64,000 bases of DNA, taken from positions 1-64,000 of the forward strand of contig JAQTQZ010000007.1 in assembly GCA_028712695.1 (NCBI GenBank), in the 5' to 3' direction. Position 1 is the stretch's first letter. Every line of letters starts with the position of its first letter. The DNA comes from Methylovulum sp. (GTDB lineage: Bacteria > Pseudomonadota > Gammaproteobacteria > Methylococcales > Methylomonadaceae). Of this stretch, positions 1 through 8,074 are shown one piece after another. The translations under genes and the position numbers were made by a program. The notes under the pieces were generated by a model. The model worked only from the letters and a program-made list of their open reading frames with translations, searched no databases and was not told the origin of the DNA.

Positions 1-149
1 TGCTGATTTTCAACCAGTTTTTATCCGTCGGGTGGCTGGTAGTGACGCCGACGGGTGTTTCTCCGGCAAAACCAAGCACTATCGCCGCTCTTCCCCCGCT
101 TCGAAAGGCTTGCACGGGCAACTACGGAGCTTACAAGTGTAGGTTTTTC

Positions 150-810
150 TTACCCTCCGCTTACCGTCGCATAAGCCGCCAAAGTTGCCTCGTTGATTTC
201 CGGCAACCTAGGCCACGCCTCTGGTCGTCCTAGCTTAACTGGGCTTTCGCTTCGCCGCCGACGGATAGCCACCACCAGCTGGCAATGGCAATCGCCCTTT
301 CTTGCCGCTAAAAGCGGTTCCCCGTCCCTGCCAACGGCGGCTCTTGGCAGGCACCAAGCAGGAAAAGGTTGCCAGTGAAAGCAGTCTTTGGGACGAAACG
401 AACCCTGGACATTAACGCGCAGAAACGGATGCCATTTCAATTGCACGATGGCTTCGAATAACCATTTCGCGTATAAGTCACGGTCAGCCAACAGGATAAC
501 CGTCCAGTCATCGGGCAATAGGCTCCGGAACTGTTTCAACAATGCCAAACATTCCGGTTTCCACGCGTGCTTCTCCCCTGCTTTTAAGACTTTCCAGGCA
601 ACCGGCACGGCACAACCACGGTGCCCAACAGTCGATGGCCTTGAGTTCGGCACGCTGCCCTCCCGATTTCGCGCCTGCTTCCCGATAGGTATCACGGAAC
701 ATTTCACGCAGTGTGTTGTACGACTGCCCTTGCGATGGTGTCAACACATCGGCTACAGCGCACCCGCGCAATGACCTGGCCCGTTGGTTTGTGATCCTTG
801 ACATTTATGC
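150..810 (-). pseudogene. IS4-family-like transposase remnant
   Basis: Decayed DDE transposase read on the minus strand in at least two frames. The upstream frame (about 804-640) carries an N-terminal-like stretch around SQGQSYNTLREMFRDTYREA. The downstream frame (about 640-150) carries VAWKVLKAGEKHAWKP and LADRDLYAKWLFEAIVQLKW, which resemble the central DDE region of IS4-family enzymes, where an LADRG-type Asp motif is usual. The frames do not join without an indel, and no C-terminal glutamate region follows in 1-150, so the gene is frameshifted and truncated. Terminal repeats were not found. The family call rests on motif resemblance only. Confidence 0.6.
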
Positions 811-1049
811 CCCGGAGGGTGCTATCCACCGGTATTGGAGAAGACGCTCTCCGCCATGGCGCGCCGTTTGTGGAGTGGGATTTGCCCGCCCCAACACCCG
901 CATTAACCCTGGAACCGCTGGCCGACTGTAGCCGTTACGATAGTTTACGGAGCTTGCGCCACTTGTGCCCCTGAGATACCGTCTTAAAAATCGAAAATCA
1001 AGTCTTACAAGGTTTATTTTTAGAGATTACCCAGGGCGGATCAAAAGGC

Positions 1050-1395
1050 TCACCGGATTGTGTGTCCAAGCGCACAGCGCCGGCGCATGTACAACGCTTT
1101 GCGGAAAGTCGGCTCCCCGGTCTTGGCGATACGGGTCTTGCCTATCCATTGTCTAGATTCCCGCAAGGCCGGCGCGAGTCCCGCAAACGCCACGGCTTGG
1201 TTGGCGTTGGTAAAACCCTGATGAGGACTGAACAGCATCAGCAAATAAGCCATGGTTGCCGGGTCGACGCCGGGGATGGACTCAATCAGTTGACGGCGTT
1301 GATCCAGATCCGTGTGATCGTGATGAGGGCATCGATGGCCTGACGAATCGCCTTGATTTCGTCTGCCACGGTCTCGGGCAAGGTACTGATACCCG
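1050..1395 (-). pseudogene. IS110-family transposase, C-terminal fragment
   Basis: Minus-strand fragment reading LIESIPGVDPATMAYLLM and then AVAFAGLAPALRES, GKTRIAKTGEPTFRKALYM. This is the conserved helix-hairpin-helix plus C-terminal part of IS110/IS116/IS902 transposases (Transposase_20 region). Upstream, at about 1320, the coding frame shifts: ETVADEIKAIRQAIDALI continues in another frame. The N-terminal RuvC-like catalytic domain is missing. The fragment abuts the outer end of the IS1-family element, so it may have been cut by that insertion, but its missing part is not seen on the far side. Confidence 0.7.
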
Positions 1396-1410
1396 GGTAG
1401 TGGTTAACGT

Positions 1411-1662
1411 TTAACTGAAACGGGTCAAATTATATTCGTGTATAAAAACTTGCAGTGCGATGCGGTGGAACTCGTCACTTTTGGAAGGCCAACGATTTGC
1501 GGATAAAGCGGGTTAAGCGCTGCCGCAGGGCGTTATTCCAGCGTTCGACATGCGCCGTTTGCCCGGTTTCCTTGCCGACCGACTGGTGGTTTTCCCCAAA
1601 CACGCCCTAGTAGGCTTGCCAGAAGTCGCTGTAGGTATGGGCCGCCCGATAAGTTTCGGGAA
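1411..1662 (-). pseudogene. IS1-family transposase, C-terminal part
   Basis: Continuation of the interrupted IS1 InsB' frame. Minus-strand reading gives PETYRAAHTYSDFWQAY, then a stop (TAG) where a residue is expected, then GKETGQTAHVERWNNALRQR and FIRKSLAFQK. A one-base shift then leads to SDEFHRIALQVFIHEYNL and a final stop at 1411. These are the conserved InsB C-terminal motifs, including the HVERWNN region. An internal stop and a frameshift besides the nested insertion make this copy non-functional. Confidence 0.75.
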
Positions 1663-1664
1663 TA

Positions 1665-1681
1665 TAGCTAATCCGATATAA
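1665..1681 (+). repeat. Left terminal inverted repeat of the IS630-family element
   Basis: Seventeen bases identical, in inverse orientation, to 3417-3433. A TA dinucleotide precedes it. Confidence 0.85.
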
Positions 1682-1779
1682 GTTGATGCGATAATGGTGG
1701 GCTATTGTAACTCCCCCTCGTCCTGGGCAAAAAAACCAATGGCCTATCCCGGCATATTTAGAAAAAATTACTTTCAGTC

Positions 1780-2542
1780 ATGAAAGAACAAGGACTCACT
1801 ATCCCAGAAGCGGCCGAACGGTTTGGTGTAGGAACGGCGAGTGTGTCGCGTTGGCAAAAAAATCCTGATTCGGCCTTCACCCGCAATAGACCCGCCAGCA
1901 AGATTGATAAGGATGCGCTTGCCAAAGACCTTACCAAGCATCCCGATGGCTTCCTTTACGAACGGGCGGCGCGTTTTTCAGCGGGCGTATCGGGTATGTG
2001 TTCGGCGGTGAAACGCCTAGGCTTTAGCCATAAAAAAAAAGTCTAAGGCGGACGGACAGGCACGGGCGGCGTTTGCCTTAAAAATCAAGGCGTATGAGGA
2101 CGAAGGCAAACCCATTGTCTACATTGATGAAAGCGGTTTTGCCCATGAAAGCGTACGTCCCCACGGTTATTCCGCAGTTGGGGAAAGGTGCTACGACACC
2201 TTCAACTGGTGGGCAAAGGGCCGGACGAACGCGATCGGTGCGTTCACCAAAGGTGATGTTGCTGGCGGCGTCATTGTTTCCGTTCAACATCAACGCTGAC
2301 GTTTTTTACGCGTGGACCACACAGGATTTATTGCCCAAACTCCCCGCCGGCAGTGTCGTTGTGATGGACAACGCAGCCTTTCACAAGCGGGAAGACATTA
2401 AAAGCCGTATCCGGGCAGCGGGACATATCCTTGAGTTCCTGCCCACATATTCGCCTGACCTTAACCCCATTGAACAGTTATGGGCGCAACTTAAACACAT
2501 CCGCAACAAAACGAGATGTTCCGTTGATGGCCTTTTCTCTAA
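1780..2542 (+). pseudogene. IS630-family transposase, frameshifted and interrupted
   Basis: The N-terminal frame (1780-2046) has a Tc1/IS630-type helix-turn-helix (TIPEAAERFGVGTASVSRWQ). It ends at a run of nine A (2033-2041). A -1 shift there continues as SKADGQARAAFALKIKAYED, PIVYIDESGFAHESVR and so on, so this first shift could be programmed. A second break near 2280 is not explained that way. The catalytic DDE core continues as LPAGSVVVMDNAAFHK and TYSPDLNPIEQLWAQLK. The last codons were separated by the IS5 insertion: joining 2542 to 3397 gives SKAVTGHLFISD and a stop at 3428-3430. Non-functional as it stands. Confidence 0.8.
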
Positions 2543-2561
2543 GAGCCTGTTCAACATCTTC
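2543..2561 (+). repeat. Left terminal inverted repeat of the IS5-family element
   Basis: Pairs with 3375-3393 with 18 of 19 positions matching. It is preceded by the TAA target duplication. Confidence 0.85.
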
Positions 2562-2583
2562 TACGAGCGTTTAAAATAGCGGG

Positions 2584-3385
2584 ATGAGAAAAACTTACTC
2601 CAGTGACATAAGCCGGGAGCAGTTCGGACAGGCCAAAGGCCTGCTGGAACCAGCCCGCAAGAAAACCCGTCCGCGCACCGTTGATTTGTACGATATATTC
2701 TGCGCCATCCTGTACTTGCTGAAAAGCGGTTGCCAGTGGCGGATGTTGCCCAGTGGCTTCCCGAAGTGGCGTACCGTCCACCATTATTTTGCTTTGTGGG
2801 GCACCCCGCCGGAAAATGGCGTGGGCCTGCTGGAGCAGGCATTAAAAAAATCAGGTTGGCGCGGCCCGACAAACACAGGGGGCGCAACGCCAGGACGGGT
2901 TTCTGCATCATTGCCGCGCAAGGCGTGAAAAACACCGATTGCGCCCAGGACAAAGGCGATGATGCCCACAGGGCGTGCGGGGAAAAAGGTGTCCGGCATC
3001 AAACGCCATATCGTGGTTGACCCTCAAGGGCCACCCCATGCCATCGCGGCCACTACGGCCAATGTCACTGACCGCCAAGGCGCACCCGACGCTATCGGGC
3101 GTAATAAGGACAGGTTGTCGTCGGTGGCCCCGGTCCTGGTGGATGGCGGCTACAGGTCGGCCGTTCGCCGAGGCCGTGCGGGAGCTGGTCGGGGCTACGG
3201 TACAAGTCGCCAAACGGGGTGGACTGCATACCTTCGCGGCCATCCCCCAACGTTGGGCCGTCGAACGCTCTTTCGCTTGGTTGGAAAAATGCCGCAGGCT
3301 TTGGAAAAACACCGGGCGTTTGCCCAACACCAGCCTGCAGTCTGTCAATTTGGCTTTTTTGGCCTTACTGTTACGAAGATATTGA
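2584..3385 (+). pseudogene. IS5-family transposase, multiply frameshifted
   Basis: The N-terminal frame has DISREQFGQAKGLLEPARKK, LYDIFCAILYLLKSGCQWRM and LPSGFPKWRTVHHYFALW, the typical IS5/IS1031 N-terminal domain. The coding signal then changes frame near 2870 and again near 2960 (GKKVSGIKRHIVVDPQG, catalytic core) and near 3150. It finishes as AAIPQRWAVERSFAWLEKCR and LALLLRRY, the DDE glutamate region. At least three indels mean no functional enzyme, even though this is the youngest element of the nest. Confidence 0.8.
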
Positions 3386-3435
3386 ACAGGCTCTAAGGCT
3401 GTTACAGGGCATCTTTTTATATCGGATTAGCTATA

Positions 3436-3909
3436 ACTGCCCAAAGCTGGCGGCAACTGTCCGCGCTCCGGTCGCCTGCAAACCAGGACACGACTTGCCG
3501 GGTGCGGCGACAGGGCGCCACCCATACCCAGCAGGCGTTGGCTTTACATTGGACAAATGACCAGGGCTCGTCCAGCTCCAGTACGTCTTCCGGCTGGGCC
3601 GGCGCCAAAGTGGTTTCCAAGGACGGCAAATTACGGGCTTTTTTTTAACCAGGCCGCCACGGTCTGGCGGGCAACCCCGAAAGTGCGCTCCAGCCCACGT
3701 AAGCTCGAACGCTCGTGGTAAGCCCGCAGGATTTCAGCTTTTCGTCCTTCGCTGTAGCCATAATCAGGGGCCAACGTGCCGTAGCAACCACAGGCCTGGC
3801 AATGGAACTTTTGTTTGCTTGTTTTGGTTTTGCCGTTGCGGGTCAGCTTGCTGCTACCGCAGCGGGTGCAAGTGAGGGTTTCTGTTATCATGTCATCAAT
3901 TTTACACAA
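3436..3909 (-). pseudogene. IS1-family transposase, N-terminal part (InsA plus start of InsB')
   Basis: The first frame (3909-3631) has a zinc-ribbon with CTRCGSSKLTRNGK and FHCQACG, followed by a helix-turn-helix region ending AAWLKKSP. This is the InsA DNA-binding protein of IS1. A run of eight A residues on the minus strand (3639-3646) lies at the frame change. A -1 shift there continues as KKARNLPSLETTLAP and then LELDEPWSFV and SCRQLWAVI, which is InsB'. The A-run is therefore probably the normal IS1 programmed frameshift site rather than damage. The reading frame is cut at WAVI by insertion of the IS630-family element. Confidence 0.8.
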
Positions 3910-4066
3910 AACAGTTATATCTCAACCATTACCCATTTTGTGTTGTCTATTAACTAGTGTATTGTAATCATTAGCCTTATATCGGGATTATACGTTTCAA
4001 GTTCAACGGGATCACAAGCGCTTGGATAACTCCCTGGAATCAATTAAGAGCCAATGCAGTTAGCGT

Positions 4067-5597
4067 AATTCTCATTATGACCCCAAGTTACCCTATTTCC
4101 GGCTTTGGGGGTCGAACAATTGGGCTTTTCGGGTTATAAGACCAGCCCTCCAGCATAAAATCGAGTAGATGCTCCCAGCTATCAAAGCACAAGTAAGAAG
4201 TTAATGCCTTCATATCATCGAACAAACGCCTGCGCGAACGACTGCATGGATGCAGGAGGTAGGGCAATGCAGGAGCAATTGCCGAGGCAGTGCCTGAAGC
4301 AGCAGGCAAAACTTGTCGTCCATTAAATCCAACAGGGTATGCAGCAGATAGGCGAACAAAATGAGCGTCGCCAGTAAAGAGGATAAGAACTGTTTGCCAT
4401 GACGGAAGTTGTGCTCAAAGTGGTAGTCTTTAGTCTTCAGCGTGCTGTTGTTTTCATTTTCGATCTTCCATCTGGCGCGGCCTGAAGCCACCACGGCGGC
4501 AACGTTGGTGCCGTCAATCGCCAAAGACGTAGCGAACGCATTACGGTACAGCACCTTGCCGGTATCCGCTGCGGGCGTGGTCATCTCGCACCAGTTCACC
4601 AACAAGGCGTCATCGGCATCCCGTAACGGGACGGTGCTGACATAACGCTAGGTGCCGGTTTCGTGGCGTTTGCCCGTCCAGCGTTTACTCCACCGTTTTG
4701 ATCACTCCGTTGCGTTCCAGATCGTCCACCCATCCGGACAAGGACTTATGGGGAGCGGGCTCTAGTGCCCCGTGTGGGTATATAGACCAGGATAACCCCG
4801 AACCCTTTTGACAGTAACGCCCGGCAAAACGGCTCGTGGCAGCGCAGGTTGTCGCCGAGTACGGTCGTGCCCAGCGCGGCGTACTGGCTGCCCCGGCTAT
4901 CCAGCCAGCGCAGGGAGGCGTTAAGCTCGCAATCCTGTTTGTCAAGGCCGTCCTGAGGGCGGACAAATTCTGGGGCCAGTGAAATGACCTTATCGCCTCC
5001 AGGCTTGACCAACACCGGCGTCACCACCGTATGCGAATAGCTGATTTTGCCGTTGCCGTGTGTCTTGCATGAACAACATGGGCCATGCAGCTTGTGTGAC
5101 GAATAGGACTGGGTGCCGTCCAAGGCCAGCCGCAAGCGTTGGTCCGATCCCCGAAAAGAGTCTTCTGACTCCAGAACGATGGAAACCATCAACGATAAAA
5201 TCGAACATCGGATACACCGCTGTAGGTTCTACCCCGTCAAGCAGGCTTCGGATGTGGTTATCCGTTGGGATTTGAAACACGCCAAACAGCATCTGTGCAT
5301 CGCCTAAAGCGCCTACTGTTGGTATTTTGCCCGCGCGTCTCCTGCATCGTCCGCTGAAAGTCCAAAAAAGACGGGCTTTGCATGAAAAAAACTGAAAATG
5401 CACTCAATCCGGCATCCGTCATGGTATAGCCCGTATTTTTTCCAGTCCGCTGATCGACGAAGGTTTCAAAAGTTAGGCGCAATTGCTTGACCACGTCACT
5501 AAAGGTCAGCGCGTTTAATCCAAAGGGAGCACTCATAAATAGGTTTCAATGGGGGATCGGTCGTCCATTTTAGACGCTGGATGCCATAATGAGAATT
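4067..5597 (-). mobile_element. Broken IS element with 13-bp terminal inverted repeats
   Basis: Perfect 13-bp inverted repeats AATTCTCATTATG (4067-4079) and its complement (5585-5597) bracket a decayed transposase gene. The unit is about 1.53 kb. I could not assign the family with confidence. Confidence 0.6.
4100..5536 (-). pseudogene. DDE transposase pseudogene (family uncertain)
   Basis: Minus-strand pieces in several frames can be ordered into one transposase. The N-terminus is LNALTFSDVVKQLRLTFETF (from 5536). Next come PTDNHIRSLLDGVEPTAVYP, LALDGTQSYSSHKLHGPCCS (probably the first catalytic Asp), ALGTTVLGDNLRCHEPF (probably the second) and ARWKIENENNSTLKTKDYHF (probable glutamate region). 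The C-terminal tail is KALTSYLCFDSWEHLLDFML near 4200-4130. Four or more frame changes and a stop near 4650 separate the pieces. The layout resembles IS4-like or ISNCY transposases, but this is not certain. Confidence 0.65.
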
Positions 5598-5677
5598 GCT
5601 GTTGCAGTTATAAGCTACCCGATAAACTAACGATAGCATGATATGATAGCCACCCTTTTATCGCAGTTAACAGGAAT

Positions 5678-6223
5678 ATGATGCACGAACTTAGCGAACA
5701 AGAGTTATATTTAGCTCTACAATATGCAAAAAATATTGACCAAGAAAGTGGCCAAAGGATAATGATTCAATTTGAAATAGATCAGCCGCTTTTTTTTCAA
5801 ACTATTTTTAATGCTTTTTCTTCTATTATTGCCGAACGGCAAGAAGATGTAGCACATGTTTTTATGGATTTGTGTTTTGAGGTGCTTTGTGTATATCAGA
5901 AAACATTCGGTAACACGCCAAAATTTAAAGATGACCCAACTTGGATGGAGCGGCAGGCAGGCTTACTTGATAAGGAACTGAAGCCCTTAATGGAAGGGAG
6001 AAATATTAGTGATAAGCGTAGCCAGCGCATAAAAGCGGATTTTTTTAAACCGAAACAAGACGAAATTATCCAAACGGGGTTGGTACAGTTTTTAAATGAA
6101 TCGGTAGATGATTTTGCTTCTTATAATATCTGTGATTCAGCAACCTTAGAATTGACAAAAACTATGCTATTTGTGGTTGTGCGTATGTTTAATAATTTAT
6201 ATAACAAACCAACTTTGCAATAG
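5678..6223 (+). CDS. Hypothetical protein, 181 aa
   Basis: A soluble, acidic, alpha-helical-looking protein without signal peptide or recognised domain. Tryptophan is rare (one, in DDPTWMERQ near residue 90) and there are several aromatic and acidic patches. Two consecutive Met codons open the frame; either could start it. It lies just outside the right terminal repeat of the broken IS element. It is followed in the same direction, after about 90 bp, by a UPF0149/SEC-C protein of similarly AT-rich composition, so the two may form a small unit. Function unknown; I do not recognise the family. Confidence 0.7.
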   Translation: MMHELSEQELYLALQYAKNIDQESGQRIMIQFEIDQPLFFQTIFNAFSSIIAERQEDVAHVFMDLCFEVLCVYQKTFGNTPKFKDDPTWMERQAGLLDKELKPLMEGRNISDKRSQRIKADFFKPKQDEIIQTGLVQFLNESVDDFASYNICDSATLELTKTMLFVVVRMFNNLYNKPTLQ

Positions 6224-6312
6224 GCGGCGACACGCATTAAAAATCCATCGCATGGTAAAACAAACGAGATAGCATGAGATTGACGTAATAATAACTAAAA
6301 AAGCACCCGATT

Positions 6313-7062
6313 ATGATTGATATAAATTTATTGAAAAACCTTGATCACTGTTTAAGTGATATTGTCTCCGATGACGACCATTTTAGCATTGACCAAGTAC
6401 GAGGCTTGTTTTATGCGCGAATGATAACTCCTGAAAATACCCGTTTAGGTATAAAAAGCGATCCGTCAGTTTGGTTATCGGAACTGTTTTATGGAGAAAA
6501 ACCTGCATTGACTGAGGGGCAGGTCAATGCACTTAATGTTGCTGCGGGCGCGGTCTATGATGCTTATAAAGGGCTCTTTGCCGTTAATAAATTACATTTT
6601 CCTTATAGTTTCGATCGGCTTGATGCTGATATAACGGAATCTGCTTACGCCTGGTGTGAAGGTTTTTTTGCGGGTCTGTCAATTAATGAATCATTTTGGC
6701 TGGGTAAGAGTGGTGGGACATTAAAAAGTAGCGATAAGGAACTCGACTCCGTCAAAAACAGCACAACGCTTTTTATTGCGCTGGTCACTAAGGATTTTAG
6801 TGAGTTTGATGAGGCTAAGCTTGCTGAATTAAAAATTTTTGTTAGCGATCAGGGGCAGGATCCCACCAACGAGGTCATTGCCGCAACTTTATTTCCCAAC
6901 GTGCCAACCGCAGTGGCAACATTACAGTTGTATGGTGTCAAACAAATGCGCACTGCTATTGCTGCCCAAAAAACAGGTAATCAGCCAATGCGTAAAATAG
7001 GCCGTAATGAGCCGTGTTATTGTGGCAGCGGTAAGAAATATAAAAAGTGCTGTGGTGCTTAG
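6313..7062 (+). CDS. UPF0149/YecA-like protein with C-terminal SEC-C zinc motif
   Basis: A protein of 249 aa. Residues about 70-220 look like a YgfB/YecA (UPF0149) helical domain, with GLFYARMITP and AYAWCEGFFAGLS. The last 22 residues form a SEC-C motif (IGRNEPCYCGSGKKYKKCC), a zinc-binding tail also found at the end of SecA and in many small bacterial proteins. SEC-C tails bind zinc and, in SecA, contact SecB and ribosomes; the role here is unknown. The gene follows the 181-residue unknown protein after about 90 bp and precedes a lipoprotein on the other strand. Confidence 0.8.
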   Translation: MIDINLLKNLDHCLSDIVSDDDHFSIDQVRGLFYARMITPENTRLGIKSDPSVWLSELFYGEKPALTEGQVNALNVAAGAVYDAYKGLFAVNKLHFPYSFDRLDADITESAYAWCEGFFAGLSINESFWLGKSGGTLKSSDKELDSVKNSTTLFIALVTKDFSEFDEAKLAELKIFVSDQGQDPTNEVIAATLFPNVPTAVATLQLYGVKQMRTAIAAQKTGNQPMRKIGRNEPCYCGSGKKYKKCCGA

Positions 7063-7212
7063 CGTTAGTTGGTAAGGCTCTTGGCTTAATGATAACTGTC
7101 AAATAGACTGTTTGGCTAAGTAACGGATTAAGTCAACAGTATTAAGTTTTTGATCACGCTGTTTTTTGCCTCACTGTTTTTTTTGTTAAGCCCTAAGACA
7201 TTCATGATGGAG

Positions 7213-7932
7213 TCAATGATCTTGGTGATGATGCTCGCCCATGAGTTGCTCGATGCGTTGCGCGATAGGATCAGATTCCATATCGCCTAAATCTGTGTAA
7301 TCAATGTGGCGAAAACTGTCGAGCTCAGCCTTGGTGATTGGTTGCACTGCTAATTTAGAGGCTGGAGCACATTCAGACAGCGTGACCGTAATGGTTTTTT
7401 CAGGCAGTTTTTTGGTGAGTCGTGCAGGTAGTTGTATGACAGGTAACCAGTCCACTTCGGTGGGTATGCCGTTTAACGTGCCACTGTAATATTCGACAGC
7501 AACTTGATTGACGGTCTTTTTGTTTTGCAAAAGCAGTTCTTTGCCCAAGGTTGCTGGATCAATGAGCGAGCCTAACTGTTGCCAAGACACCGTGTTCCCC
7601 ATCGCGGCCAGGTCGCCTGGCACAAAATCAATAGCAACGCGGTCGTTGTAAAATATGCGAGTATAAAAAAGTTGCCCGGTCTTGTTGTGTTCCCAAATCT
7701 CACCTTGGTTAGATAGCTCGTCACGAGTTTCGGTGCGCAGTGCATCACGCCAAAAATACCAGTCAGTGCTTTGTGGTTTTTGTTCATTAACTAACTGTTT
7801 TTCAAACCGGCATGCGAGTGGGTTTGCGGGAGTGATTGTGCTTAGGTTTTCAGGTAGGGTATAAGTGTCTTTTGCCGGGCTTGCACAGGCGGACAGAAAT
7901 AGGATAAGAGACGATGTAAGTAAAATTTTCAT
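7213..7932 (-). CDS. Putative lipoprotein, 239 aa
   Basis: The N-terminus is a lipoprotein signal: a basic start, a hydrophobic core and the lipobox LSAC with Cys16, so the mature protein should be lipid-anchored in the envelope. The rest has no domain I recognise. It contains TDWYFWRDALRTETRDEL and YYSGTLNGIPTEVDWLP, reminiscent of small periplasmic beta-rich lipoproteins, and ends in a His-rich tail (GEHHHQDH) that could bind metal. It lies downstream of the alkaline phosphatase gene in the same orientation. A terminator-like hairpin separates the two, so co-transcription is doubtful. Confidence 0.7.
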   Translation of the reverse strand: MKILLTSSLILFLSACASPAKDTYTLPENLSTITPANPLACRFEKQLVNEQKPQSTDWYFWRDALRTETRDELSNQGEIWEHNKTGQLFYTRIFYNDRVAIDFVPGDLAAMGNTVSWQQLGSLIDPATLGKELLLQNKKTVNQVAVEYYSGTLNGIPTEVDWLPVIQLPARLTKKLPEKTITVTLSECAPASKLAVQPITKAELDSFRHIDYTDLGDMESDPIAQRIEQLMGEHHHQDH

Positions 7933-7980
7933 TAAAACAATTCCGAGATAAGGGCATAAAACACCGGAGATTTAAACAAA

Positions 7981-8003
7981 CAAGGGTGCATTGCGCACCC
8001 TTG
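7981..8003 (-). terminator. Rho-independent-like terminator after the alkaline phosphatase gene
   Basis: A perfect 9-bp stem (CAAGGGTGC/GCACCCTTG) with a 5-base loop. On the minus strand it is followed by TTTGTTTAAAT. It lies about 70 bp beyond the phosphatase stop. Confidence 0.6.
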
Positions 8004-8074
8004 TAGGAGCATCCGGCTAAAGTGGTTCCGTTTTATTGCGGTAGGATAGCCAGATAATTAAGTATTTCCCTTAA

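Larger units (their letters stand above)
2543..3393 (+). mobile_element. IS5-family element (851 bp) inserted in the IS630 transposase
   Basis: Terminal inverted repeats of 19 bp with one mismatch lie at 2543-2561 (starting GAGCCTGTTCAA) and 3375-3393. A 3-bp direct repeat TAA flanks the element (2540-2542 and 3394-3396), as is usual for several IS5 subgroups. Removing the element with one TAA restores the IS630 transposase C-terminus in frame. This is the innermost and youngest insertion of the nest. Confidence 0.85.
1665..3433 (+). mobile_element. IS630-family element nested in IS1, itself carrying an IS5-family element
   Basis: Bounded by perfect 17-bp terminal inverted repeats (1665-1681, TAGCTAATCCGATATAA, and 3417-3433). 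TA dinucleotides flank both ends (1663-1664 and 3434-3435), the usual IS630 target duplication. Excision with one TA restores the IS1 reading frame exactly. Without the inner IS5-family element the unit is about 915 bp. Confidence 0.85.
1397..3957 (-). mobile_element. IS1-family element, interrupted by nested IS630 and IS5 elements
   Basis: An IS1-type element in minus orientation. Its 5' half (InsA/InsB' N-terminus) lies at 3436-3909 and its 3' half at 1411-1662. Removing 1665-3433 plus one TA copy restores an uninterrupted reading of QLWAVIPETYRAAHT across the junction, so the inner element inserted into an IS1 copy. The outer ends are approximate: imperfect inverted ends (GTTAA...GGGT...A pattern) sit near 1397-1430 and 3925-3957. 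No target-site duplication was identified. Confidence 0.75.

Noticed and set aside
3958-4066. Missing half of the IS110 fragment on the far side of the IS1 element
   Set aside because: Translation of this stretch shows no IS110 motifs, so insertion of IS1 into IS110 cannot be shown.
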